DNA of 5,939 bases from an uncultured Clostridia bacterium (GTDB taxonomy: Bacteria; Bacillota; Clostridia; Christensenellales; UBA1242), in NCBI GenBank assembly GCA_947623795.1, contig CANQHS010000050.1, positions 1-5,939 of the forward strand, written 5' to 3'. The translations under genes were made by a program, and so were the position numbers. Below are positions 1 through 4,765 of the stretch, one piece after another. Under the pieces are notes generated by a model that saw only the letters and a list, made by a program, of their open reading frames with translations, searched no databases and was not told the DNA's origin. Numbering within the stretch: the stretch's first letter is position 1; the number at the start of each line of letters is the position of its first letter.

Positions 1-437
1 CCATAAATAAAGAGAGGATTGAACTTTTCGCTTGGGTGCTCGGCAACGCTTTGCATGGCGGCACAAACAACTTGATTCGACTTGCCCACAACAAAATTGT
101 CGAAAGTGTATTTCTTGTTGAATTTAAACTTGTTGCCCGTGTCCTTAACTTCCTCAACTTCGCTTTCTTTCCTTAAACTTTCCTCATATTCGTGCGATTC
201 CAAAATGCTAACAAAGGTGTATGGAGTGAACTCCATGCGGACGCATTTTGTAATTTTGTCGAAAATTCCGGGCTGATTCACCTGTGTTTTGGCGGTAAGG
301 CTGGGGGCAAGCAAAATTAGCTCGTCATTTTGGTATTTAACGGGATTTAAGGTGTTAATCCATAAATCATAAGTTACTGCGGTAACTTCATTTTCAAGTC
401 TTTTCAAAACTTCTTTCCACTGCTCTTGCAATAACAT
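1..437 (-). CDS. dnaA: Chromosomal replication initiator DnaA, N-terminal part (cut by window edge)
   Basis: DnaA is the AAA+ ATPase that binds DnaA boxes and melts oriC. Only the first 145 codons plus two bases lie in the window. I translated the minus strand from the ATG at 437. Residues 1 to about 80 look like domain I, the helicase-loading and self-association domain, with the pattern VTYDLWINTLNPVK that matches the family's SYDTWL-type segment. Residues about 81-105 are a short charged domain II linker. Domain III begins near residue 107 with KKYTFDNFVVGKSNQ and continues to NPLFIYG, which directly precedes the Walker A loop in DnaA proteins, so the ATPase core lies beyond the left edge. 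The start is supported by AGGAGAAG three bases upstream of the ATG and by family length at the N terminus. The gene points away from dnaN, which is unusual. Identity is secure; completeness of the gene cannot be judged. Confidence 0.95.
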   Translation of the reverse strand, partial: MLLQEQWKEVLKRLENEVTAVTYDLWINTLNPVKYQNDELILLAPSLTAKTQVNQPGIFDKITKCVRMEFTPYTFVSILESHEYEESLRKESEVEEVKDTGNKFKFNKKYTFDNFVVGKSNQVVCAAMQSVAEHPSEKFNPLFIY

Positions 438-455
438 ATACTTCTCCTAACCACT

Positions 456-483
456 ATTATAGCAAAAAAAAATCTAAAGTCAA
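456..483 (-). promoter_or_regulatory. dnaA promoter (sigma-A type, extended -10)
   Basis: Read on the minus strand, TTGACT (483-478) is followed after 16 bases by TATAAT (461-456), with TGC just before the -10 as in extended -10 promoters. The predicted start lies near 449, giving a leader of about a dozen bases that contains the AGGAGAAG ribosome site. I saw no consensus DnaA box overlapping it, so autoregulation by DnaA is not visible here. Confidence 0.85.
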
Positions 484-512
484 ATAAATCGTGCAACCTT
501 CGCCATTGTCAT

Positions 513-716
513 GTCATGTTGAGCGCAGCGATCGGGGTCCCCGCAAGAACGAGTTTCGCAGTGGGGCATAAAGCGGAGTCGAAACATCCCCCAAACAGAA
601 CCCGTCCCGTCATTCTGAGCGTAGCCGAAGAATCCCCTAAACGGAAAACGTCATGTCATTCTGAGCGGAGCAATGTGTCATTCTGAGCGGAGCGTAGTGC
701 AGTCGAAGAATCCCCC
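513..716 (+). repeat. Cluster of REP-like palindromic units upstream of dnaA
   Basis: There are four units in the same orientation. Unit 1 (513-592) starts GTCATGTTGAGCG and ends GTCGAAACATCC; its arms ATGTT (516-520) and AACAT (583-587) pair, and it carries an inner CCCC...GGGG module (about 539-566). Unit 2 (609-637) pairs ATTCT (612-616) with AGAAT (629-633). Unit 3 (655-671) is a head only, GTCATTCTGAGCGGAGC. Unit 4 (677-716) pairs ATTCT (680-684) with AGAAT (707-711). In units 1 and 4 a conserved GA/TC pair lies inside the arms. Such GTCATTCTGAGCG repeats are a common intergenic type in bacteria and are often mis-called as small proteins. No open frame here is believable as a gene. Confidence 0.8.
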
Positions 717-756
717 AAACGGAGTAAGTTATAAAATTAAACTTTTTTAAAAACGA

Positions 757-815
757 GGAACTCAGCTTTGGGAGTTCCCCACTCACTAAAAAAAGACGTT
801 CGTCAGGGAACTCCC
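757..815 (-). promoter_or_regulatory. Mutually exclusive hairpins, attenuator-like
   Basis: Three arms can pair in two ways. GGGAACTCCC at 806-815 is the exact complement of GGGAGTTCCC at 770-779 (10 bp), with a small GACG/CGTC hairpin inside. The same 772-778 segment also pairs with GGAACTC at 757-763 (7 bp, 8-base loop). On the minus strand this second hairpin is followed by TCGTTTTT, as in a weak Rho-independent terminator. The arrangement resembles anti-terminator versus terminator folding for a transcript heading towards dnaA. I found no convincing promoter for such a transcript, so function is inference. Confidence 0.4.
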
Positions 816-819
816 AAAT

Positions 820-1013
820 TTCGTATGTTGAAAAATTGTTTAACTAACTTGTTCTATTTGAAATGAGTTGTTGTTTAATTTTTTTATTTATTATAAATAT
901 AGCAAAAAGTATATCTATTTCTTAGTTAATATTTATAGGTTAATAAAAACTTAACTTTTGCGTCACCAATTTTTTAATTAAGTAAGCCAGTCGAGTTTCT
1001 CAATAACACGAAA
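820..1013. other. A/T-rich spacer without a recognised gene
   Basis: This stretch is strongly A/T-rich, with several TATAAT-like and TTAATTAA-like strings. It has no open frame of useful length, no consensus DnaA box that I could find, and no hairpin with a clear U-tract. A weak minus-strand TGCTATATT could serve as an extended -10, but no -35 matches it. It might be a second unwinding segment of the origin region, but nothing specific supports that. Confidence 0.4.
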
Positions 1014-1184
1014 CTAAGGATATGGCAATGAACGACAGCGTCGTGAACTGCACCTTTGCTAAATTGCTCCGCTAGCTCCGCAATTGTAAGCCTAGGCTTG
1101 TTCACTCCTTTTCCCCTTCAAAACAAATAAATTGTTTTGCGGTGACCCCTTGATTTAGCGTTTAGTGAATTGTCATATCCTTAG
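1014..1184 (-). repeat. Structured repeat copy D bounded by 16-bp inverted ends
   Basis: The ends CTAAGGATATGGCAAT (1014-1029) and ATTGTCATATCCTTAG (1169-1184) pair over 16 bp with one G-T. Inside, read on the minus strand, are a CAAAACAA/TTGTTTTG hairpin (1119-1126 with 1132-1139), then GGGGAAAAGGAG, then an outer arm GTGAAC (1105-1100), the palindrome AAGCCTAGGCTT, a hairpin AATTGC/GCAATT, the string TAGCAAAGGTGCA, and the closing arm GTTCAC (1048-1043) followed by GACG. A 37-bp piece (1106-1142) is identical to 3697-3733. The same core occurs before tRNA-Ser and beside tRNA-Leu. No protein is encoded. The inverted ends suggest a small non-autonomous mobile element, but I see no flanking target duplication. 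Confidence 0.65.
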
Positions 1185-1189
1185 GCTGA

Positions 1190-1211
1190 GTCCACTTTCT
1201 ATTTAGTGGAC
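1190..1211. repeat. Small hairpin beside copy D
   Basis: GTCCACT (1190-1196) pairs with AGTGGAC (1205-1211) across an 8-base loop. It joins copy D to the REP-like unit that starts at 1208 and has no U-tract on either strand, so it is not an obvious terminator. Confidence 0.45.
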
Positions 1212-1370
1212 CCATTCGACTCCGCTTTATCCCCACTGCGAAACTAGTTCTTGTGGGGGCCCCGAACGCTTCGCTCAGGGTGACATTGAAGAGATACACT
1301 CCACGCGTTCGCTTCGCTCGCTTGGTCGGTATGACAACATCGTGAACTAAATTGCTACGTTCGGTATGAC
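1208..1370 (-). repeat. Tandem REP-like units of two subtypes
   Basis: Read on the minus strand, the first complete unit (1335-1289) starts GTCATACC and ends GTGTATCTCTT, with arms ATAC and GTAT. The next unit (1284-1208) starts GTCACCCTGAGCG and ends CGAATGGGTCC, with arms ACCC (1281-1278) and GGGT (1213-1210); it carries the same inner CCCC...GGGG module (about 1230-1259) as the unit at 513-592. A further head fragment with GTCATACCGAACG lies at about 1355-1370. Between the fragments, minus-strand AGTTCACGATG (1348-1338) looks like a stray 3' end of the structured element. No gene is seen here. Confidence 0.75.
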
Positions 1371-1408
1371 ACGAGAACCCGCTAGGCGAACGCCACAGTG
1401 GGACAAGG

Positions 1409-1719
1409 TTTTACACATAGTTTGGGTAAGTTTTGCACTTGTTATTAACAGGGTTATGAACAGCGAATGTGCATAAGTTGGGCGCAGTTTTGGCTTAATT
1501 TAGGGCGGTTTTTAAGTTATCCACATATCCACAGGATATAATAAAAATTCCACTAACAAAAAAATAAAAAAATAAAATTAAATAAATGCGCGCGAAAATC
1601 AAAGAAAAATCTATTTTATAGTATTTTTGCCCTATTTTTGGAATTTATAAATATTTTATATTTATAGCCTTTATTTTTTAAATTTTTTTTCAAAATTTTA
1701 CAAAATATTTCAATTTTAT
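1409..1719. other. Probable chromosomal origin of replication (oriC): DnaA boxes plus A/T-rich unwinding region
   Basis: A consensus DnaA box TTATCCACA lies at 1517-1525, followed by a one-mismatch box ATATCCACA at 1525-1533. An inverted one-mismatch box TGTGCATAA is at 1468-1476. Weaker two-mismatch matches are TTTTACACA (1409-1417), TTATTAACA (1442-1450) and TTATGAACA (1454-1462). From 1534 to 1719 the sequence is about 84% A+T by hand count, suiting a DNA unwinding element directly next to the paired boxes. A single GCGCGCG island at about 1588-1594 interrupts it. I did not find a clear run of DnaA-trio triplets after the boxes. Position between dnaA and dnaN fits oriC in Bacillota; the assignment rests on box clustering and context. 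Confidence 0.8.
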
Positions 1720-1748
1720 TTGACATGTTTGGGATCTTTTGCTAATAT
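1720..1748 (+). promoter_or_regulatory. dnaN promoter (near-consensus sigma-A, extended -10)
   Basis: TTGACA (1720-1725), a 17-base spacer and TAATAT (1743-1748) with TGC before the -10. The predicted start near 1755 gives a leader of about 47 bases. Its presence means that dnaN does not depend on transcription from dnaA, consistent with the divergent arrangement. Confidence 0.85.
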
Positions 1749-1801
1749 GTTTGTTGTATCATAAAAGTGGGGTACGATTTAGGGGTTTAAAAGGACAAAC
1801 G

Positions 1802-2899
1802 ATGAAGTTTAGATGTGATGGATTAGAACTTAGCGAAGCAATTGCAGTTGTTAGCAAGGCTATTAGCGGTAAAACAACTTCCCAAATTTTGGAAGGCATA
1901 AAAATGGTGTGCGAGGATGACAAAATTCGCTTGACAGCGACCGACCTCGAGATGAGTGTGGAAAAGACGGTCAGAGCGGAAGTTGAAAGTTATGGCGAAA
2001 CGGTTGTTCCGGGCAGATTGTTTGGCGAGTACATTAAAAAACTCACGGGCGAGCAGATTGAGTGCGAGCTTAACGAAAAAAACCAACTTAGGATTGCTTA
2101 TACCGACAGCGAAGGCACGATTCAGTGCATGGAAGTTAGCGAGTTCCCAACAATAAAGGAAGTTGAAAAATCTGAATATTTCGAAATCTCGAAAGAGAAC
2201 TTTAAATCTCTAATCAACAATGTGTTCTACGCAGTGGCGCAGGACGATAGCCGCCCAATTTTGAAAGGCATTTTGCTTGAAACCAGTAAGACGGAAATCA
2301 AGGCGGTTGCGGTTGACGGTTGCAGGCTTAGCATTTCAAACAAGCCGCTTGTTATGTCCACCCACGAGTTCAAAATAATCGTTCCGGGCAGAAACTTGAA
2401 CGAAATCGTCAAAGTTTTGGACAACGATGGCAACATCAAAGTTTACATCCACTCAAACAACATCATGGTCGATTTGGGCGACACAATCATCATAAATAGG
2501 CTCATCGACGGGCAGTTTATCAACTATCGCCAAATCCTTCCAAAAGATTTTGCAACTGTTGTCACAATCAACCGCGAGCAGCTTGAGGACGCGATTGACC
2601 GCGCCAGCGTGCTTTCCAAAATCGACAAAAACAACCTCGTTAAATTCGACATTAAAGAGAAAAATTTGATGCTCACTTCAAATAGCGAACTTGGCAACAC
2701 ACGCGAAAATATAACGGTCGGTGTCAAGGGCAGCGATTTGACAATAGCATTCAACAGCAAGTATTTTAGCGACTGCTTGCGCGTTATTGATAACCCATAT
2801 GTGAAAATGAATTTCAACAGCCAAATTCAACCATGCGTTATCACCCCAAGCGAAGGCGAGGACTTCATCTTCCTCATCCTTCCCGTTAAATCCCGCTAA
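1802..2899 (+). CDS. dnaN: DNA polymerase III beta sliding clamp
   Basis: DnaN forms the ring that tethers the replicative polymerase to DNA and docks other replication and repair proteins. The product is 365 residues, normal for the family, with three clamp domains of roughly 120 residues each. Family signatures include the N-terminal KFRCDGLELSEAIAVVSKA, QDDSRPILKGILLE starting at residue 147, VPGRNLNEIVKVL starting at residue 194 in domain 2, and a C-terminal CVITPSEGEDFIFLILPV. I chose the ATG at 1802 because DnaN proteins begin in this way and AAAGGA lies just upstream; an in-frame ATG at 1747 would add 21 unrelated residues and overlaps the -10 element. The next plus-strand gene is tRNA-Leu, and recF, often the next gene after dnaN, is not here. 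A terminator follows about 80 bp after the stop. Confidence 0.97.
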   Translation: MKFRCDGLELSEAIAVVSKAISGKTTSQILEGIKMVCEDDKIRLTATDLEMSVEKTVRAEVESYGETVVPGRLFGEYIKKLTGEQIECELNEKNQLRIAYTDSEGTIQCMEVSEFPTIKEVEKSEYFEISKENFKSLINNVFYAVAQDDSRPILKGILLETSKTEIKAVAVDGCRLSISNKPLVMSTHEFKIIVPGRNLNEIVKVLDNDGNIKVYIHSNNIMVDLGDTIIINRLIDGQFINYRQILPKDFATVVTINREQLEDAIDRASVLSKIDKNNLVKFDIKEKNLMLTSNSELGNTRENITVGVKGSDLTIAFNSKYFSDCLRVIDNPYVKMNFNSQIQPCVITPSEGEDFIFLILPVKSR

Positions 2900-2902
2900 G
2901 GC

Positions 2903-2958
2903 GCAGTTTGTGACGTTGTCATACCGAGCGTAGCGTAGCGGAGTCGAGTGTATCTCTT
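2903..2958 (+). repeat. Stray 3' end of the structured element joined to a REP-like unit
   Basis: Immediately after the dnaN stop, GCAGTTTGTGACG (2903-2915) matches the 3' end of the structured element seen elsewhere (GCAGTTCACGAC before tRNA-Leu). Two bases later a REP-like unit of the ATAC/GTAT subtype begins (2918-2958, arms 2921-2924 and 2950-2953). The same junction order occurs on the minus strand at 1348-1328. Being between stop codon and terminator, it is probably transcribed as the dnaN 3' UTR. Confidence 0.65.
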
Positions 2959-2981
2959 CGCAATATAAACAAAAAATAAAT

Positions 2982-3007
2982 AAAAAGCAGTTTAACACTG
3001 CTTTTTT
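2982..3007 (+). terminator. Rho-independent terminator after dnaN
   Basis: AAAAAGCAGT (2982-2991) pairs with ACTGCTTTTT (2997-3006) over a TTAAC loop, and the T-run continues to 3007. This closes the dnaN transcription unit before the tRNA-Leu promoter. Confidence 0.85.
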
Positions 3008-3042
3008 CCTTGTTATCTTAAAGTTGGGCAGTGATTTTTTTA

Positions 3043-3071
3043 TTGACAAATAAAAGAGAATCAGTTATAAT
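3043..3071 (+). promoter_or_regulatory. Perfect-consensus promoter of the tRNA-Leu unit
   Basis: TTGACA (3043-3048), a 17-base spacer and TATAAT (3066-3071). The predicted start is near 3078. No terminator lies between it and the tRNA at 3543, so the expected primary transcript has a leader of about 465 nt, very long for a tRNA gene. Confidence 0.85.
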
Positions 3072-3094
3072 AAAACAGCATCAATATAGAAAAC

Positions 3095-3374
3095 AAAAAA
3101 ACTTTTAAAGAGTTAATGAAATGCTCAAATAAAACATTATAAAAAAGGAAGGTGAGGATGAGAGGAAAACGCTTTAGCGGTGTCCTTTCATAGTAGCGGT
3201 GCAAACTGCTCGCCTTTGCAAGTTAATATCTCGCCGAGCAAAAGTATTTGCCCTTGCTCGATTAGCACTTGCAGGCTGCGCTCCCCACTGCGGCATTCTC
3301 CTTGCGGGGTCCCTTTTAAAGTTAACGTTTGCGCCGTGTAACAAGCAAACTAACATATATGCAGTAAGAAAATA
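3095..3374 (+). ncRNA. Structured tRNA-leader element, copy 1, with degenerate tail
   Basis: The first 41 bases (3095-3135) are identical to 3375-3415 and contain ACTTTTAAAGAG and ATGCTC, of which GAG/CTC and TTTT/AAAA can pair. A purine-rich AAGGAAGGTGAGG follows, then hairpin A: ATGAGAGGA (3158-3166) with TCCTTTCAT (3183-3191), enclosing CGC/GCG. Further hairpins are TGCAAA/TTTGCA (about 3200-3220), CGAGCAA/TTGCTCG (about 3233-3260) and GTTTGC/GCAAAC (3327-3332 with 3345-3350). Around 3283-3313 is a degenerate CCCC...GGGG module of the REP family, and CTTTTAAAGTTAACG at 3313-3327 looks like another broken start of the leader motif. I find no gene for a protein of normal size. It may mark a lost tRNA gene or a duplicated leader. 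Confidence 0.5.
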
Positions 3375-3540
3375 AAAAAAACTTTTAAAGAGTTAATGAA
3401 ATGCTCAAATAAAACCTCATAAAAAGGAAAAGGAGTAATGAGGGAAAAACAGCTCTGCTGGTTGTCCCTCATAGAAAGGAAGTGAACAAGCGAAAAACGA
3501 AATTTGCGTCTAGCAAATGAGAAATAGCGCAGTTCACGAC
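3375..3540 (+). ncRNA. Structured tRNA-leader element, copy 2, directly before tRNA-Leu
   Basis: After the 41-bp repeat and AAAAGGAGTA comes hairpin A: ATGAGGGA (3438-3445) with TCCCTCAT (3465-3472), enclosing CAGC/GCTG. Compared with copy 1 both stems have changed bases on both sides while pairing is kept. Next is GGAAGTGAAC, whose GTGAAC (3482-3487) pairs with GTTCAC (3532-3537), closing around a second hairpin ATTTGC/GCAAAT (3502-3507 with 3513-3518). The closing arm is followed by GACTT and then the tRNA 5' end, only five bases on. The element is presumably removed from the precursor by RNase P. Its role is unknown to me; a cis-acting control or processing region is one option, and a mobile repeat that landed here is another. 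Confidence 0.6.
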
Positions 3541-3542
3541 TT

Positions 3543-3628
3543 GCGGTTATGGCGAAATGGCAGACGCGCTAGATTCAGGTTCTAGTGGTGGAAACACCGT
3601 GCAGGTTCAAGTCCTGTTAACCGCACCA
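3543..3628 (+). tRNA. tRNA-Leu(CAG)
   Basis: This is a complete class II tRNA with encoded CCA. The acceptor stem GCGGTTA (3543-3549) pairs with TAACCGC (3618-3624), followed by discriminator A and CCA. The D arm has GCG/CGC around AAATGGCAGA. The anticodon stem CTAGA/TCTAG encloses TTCAGGT with anticodon CAG (3576-3578), reading CTG leucine codons. The long variable arm GGTG-GAAA-CACC is as expected for tRNA-Leu, and the T arm has TTCAAGT. It lies at the end of a long leader unit with a consensus promoter. Confidence 0.97.
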
Positions 3629-3630
3629 GC

Positions 3631-3738
3631 GTCACAAACTACATTATAGCTAGTTTGTTTCGCTATGCTCACAAACATAAGCCTTAACTTGTTTGTTCCT
3701 TTTCCCCTTCAAAACAAATAAATTGTTTTGCGGGGACC
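3631..3738 (-). repeat. Structured element copy E, inverted, touching the tRNA-Leu 3' end
   Basis: Read on the minus strand: GGGGTCCCC, hairpin CAAAACAA/TTGTTTTG (3710-3717 with 3723-3730), GGGGAAAAGGA, outer arm ACAAAC (3696-3691), AAGTTAAGGCTTA, hairpin GTTTGT/ACAAAC, TAGCTATAATGTA and closing arm GTTTGT (3639-3634) followed by GACG. Thirty-seven bases (3697-3733) are identical to copy D. The outer pair is ACAAAC/GTTTGT where copy D has GTGAAC/GTTCAC. On the plus strand, ACAAACTA (3634-3641) and TAGTTTGT (3651-3658) can also form an 8-bp hairpin right after the tRNA. Confidence 0.65.
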
Positions 3739-3762
3739 CCTAATTTTACAAGATATTTTGCT

Positions 3763-3868
3763 CCCGACAATTGACGCCAACGAGTTGGCTTAATGCAACC
3801 CTTGTCGGGCTGGCCGCAGCAAGCTGCTCCCTTCGCGACGCTAAAATATGCCAAAGGGCATATTTTTT
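3763..3868 (+). terminator. Hairpin series ending in a terminator-like stem after tRNA-Leu
   Basis: CCCGACAA (3763-3770) pairs with TTGTCGGG (3802-3809) around an inner GCCAA/TTGGC hairpin (3776-3780 with 3785-3789), a nested layout like hairpin A of the leaders. A GCAGC/GCTGC palindrome follows (3816-3827). Last, AAAATATGCC (3843-3852) pairs with GGCATATTTT (3857-3866) over an AAAG loop, giving on the plus strand a 7-bp core plus six T (3863-3868). This is the best terminator candidate for the tRNA-Leu transcript, about 235 nt past the tRNA. Confidence 0.5.
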
Positions 3869-3896
3869 AACGCTGCTCACCTGTTAACCGCACCAG

Positions 3897-4032
3897 AGCT
3901 TCACAAACTGCACTTCACCCCACTGCAGTGTCACAAATTGCGTTATAGCTAAATTATTGGGGACCCCGATCGTTTGCTCAAAATGACATGAAAGAGATAC
4001 ACTCGACTCCGCTACGCTTCGCTCGGTATGAC
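3897..4032 (-). repeat. Truncated element ends and REP-like units
   Basis: On the minus strand this holds a REP-like unit of the ATAC/GTAT subtype (4032-3992), a truncated unit GTCATTTTGAGC...GGGGTCCCC (3986-3959), then two 3' ends of the structured element without their 5' halves: TAGCTATAACGC plus ATTTGTGAC, and GTGCAGTTTGTGAAGC, the latter next to the second tRNA-Leu 3' end repeat. There is no open frame of note. The region downstream of the minus-strand hypothetical gene has no other terminator that I can see. Confidence 0.6.
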
Positions 4033-4051
4033 ATGAACACTTTTGTTTCTC

Positions 4052-4633
4052 TTAAAATTTATCTAGTGGAGGGTTAATTCGGGCAAAGAGGGTGTTGAAT
4101 TGCTCGTGGGAAATTTCTTTGTGATAGAATTGCGAAACGAGAGTTTCTGCGTAGGCGATTTTATAATTTAAATTTTTTGGCGATGTGATTGTGTATTCAC
4201 AAAAATCATATTCTGTTTTGGGGTCGAAAAAGAACACTTCGAGCGTGCCATCTTTTTGATAGCTTAGCGAATATCCAAAATCCGATTTCCAACATTTTGT
4301 ATATCCGTCCGACCCCTCATATTTCCACTCTTGCAAATAGTCAAACTTGGCGTAATTTTTTATGTATTTGAGATGAGCATATTTTTTATCTTGTTTTGGA
4401 TCGGGCTTGTCGGACAAAATTTTTGTTATCTCCAAAATGCGATTTTTGGCGATTGGAATTTTGTTTTTAGGAAAAAACACGACCTTATCAACAATTGCCC
4501 GCTCTTTTAATAAGTAGTTACAAACGGGCGCCTCGACAATATAACCCTTTTTGCAATCGAGGTCAGTTTTGTATAAATATAATTGGTCGCTTTTTTCGAA
4601 TTTCACATAAACATATTTTTGCTTTTCTTTCAT
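4052..4633 (-). CDS. Hypothetical protein, 193 residues, possible PriA-like N-terminal beta-barrel
   Basis: I do not recognise this gene with certainty. The start at 4633 has AAGGAAAAT just upstream. There is no signal peptide and no membrane segment, so it is probably cytoplasmic. Residues 1 to about 75 (VYVKFE, YLYKTDLDCKKGYIVEAPVC, AIVDKVVFFPKNKIPI) follow the pattern of a small beta-barrel seen at the start of PriA and in many small clostridial proteins, with strand, glycine turn, V-x-P, then IV-x-V. That is resemblance by eye only. Residues about 90-193 are rich in aromatics and lysine, with WKYEGSDGYTKCWKSDFGYSLSYQKDGTLEVFFFD suggesting a beta-sheet meander and a helical end. Three scattered cysteines form no clear metal site. 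It lies 129 bp downstream of ttcA on the same strand, separated by two REP-like units, and I see no separate promoter, so co-transcription is likely. Confidence 0.7.
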   Translation of the reverse strand: MKEKQKYVYVKFEKSDQLYLYKTDLDCKKGYIVEAPVCNYLLKERAIVDKVVFFPKNKIPIAKNRILEITKILSDKPDPKQDKKYAHLKYIKNYAKFDYLQEWKYEGSDGYTKCWKSDFGYSLSYQKDGTLEVFFFDPKTEYDFCEYTITSPKNLNYKIAYAETLVSQFYHKEISHEQFNTLFARINPPLDKF

Positions 4634-4657
4634 ATTTTCCTTTTTTGAACGACATTA

Positions 4658-4751
4658 AAGAGATACACTCGATTCCGCTACGCTACGCTCGGTATGACAG
4701 AACACATTCTGTTTGGGGATTCTTCGACGCACTTCGTTTGCTCAGAATGAC
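4658..4751 (-). repeat. Two REP-like units between ttcA and the hypothetical gene
   Basis: On the minus strand a unit of the ATTCT/AGAAT subtype (4751-4715) is followed by one of the ATAC/GTAT subtype (4698-4658). Both lie in the gap between two same-strand genes and could stabilise or attenuate the downstream part of a shared mRNA. Neither is followed by a T-run. Confidence 0.75.
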
Positions 4752-4765
4752 ATGCTCGCATGTCA
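4748..4765. repeat. Palindrome overlapping the ttcA stop codon
   Basis: TGACATGC (4748-4755) and GCATGTCA (4758-4765) pair perfectly over two bases, and the ttcA stop TGA is part of one arm. On the plus strand CTTTTT follows, so it could stop plus-strand antisense transcription; on the gene's own strand there is no T-run. Confidence 0.5.

Larger units (their letters stand above)
3613..3896 (+). repeat. 17-bp direct repeat of the tRNA-Leu 3' end (att-like)
   Basis: CCTGTTAACCGCACCAG, the end of the T arm through the acceptor and CCA, occurs at 3613-3629 and again at 3880-3896, 267 bp apart. TCACAAACT follows both after a short indel. Duplication of a tRNA 3' end is the usual footprint of integration at tRNA genes, but no integrase lies between the repeats, so a tandem duplication or a decayed or miniature insertion is as likely. 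Confidence 0.6.

Noticed and set aside
82..276. Plus-strand 64-codon open frame at the left edge
   Set aside because: It is antisense to dnaA, whose protein is clearly recognisable on the other strand.
513..716. CRISPR array
   Set aside because: The repeats vary in sequence, length and spacing and are palindromic units of a dispersed family; no unique spacers of regular size occur.
1534..1560. DnaA-trio motif after the paired DnaA boxes
   Set aside because: The triplets after 1533 do not form a convincing run on either strand, so I did not annotate one.
1739..1801. Upstream extension of dnaN by 21 residues
   Set aside because: The extension does not look like any DnaN N terminus, overlaps the -10 element, and the ATG at 1802 has its own ribosome site.
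3117..3143. Eight-codon open frame MKCSNKTL in copy 1, kept as MKCSNKTS in copy 2 (3397-3423)
   Set aside because: Most of it lies in the 41-bp identical repeat, so conservation is expected, the start is ACG in copy 3, and no ribosome site is convincingly placed. A leader peptide is possible but unsupported.
3158..3193. Short frame MRGKRFSGVLS after a strong AAGGAAGGTGAGG site, and its counterpart at 3438
   Set aside because: The two copies differ by a one-base length change that alters the frame, whereas both arms of the hairpin keep pairing. RNA structure explains the conservation better.
3543..3628. T-box riboswitch reading of the structured leaders
   Set aside because: I found no AGGGTGG-ACCGCG-type antiterminator and no specifier stem, and T-boxes control amino-acid genes, not tRNA genes.
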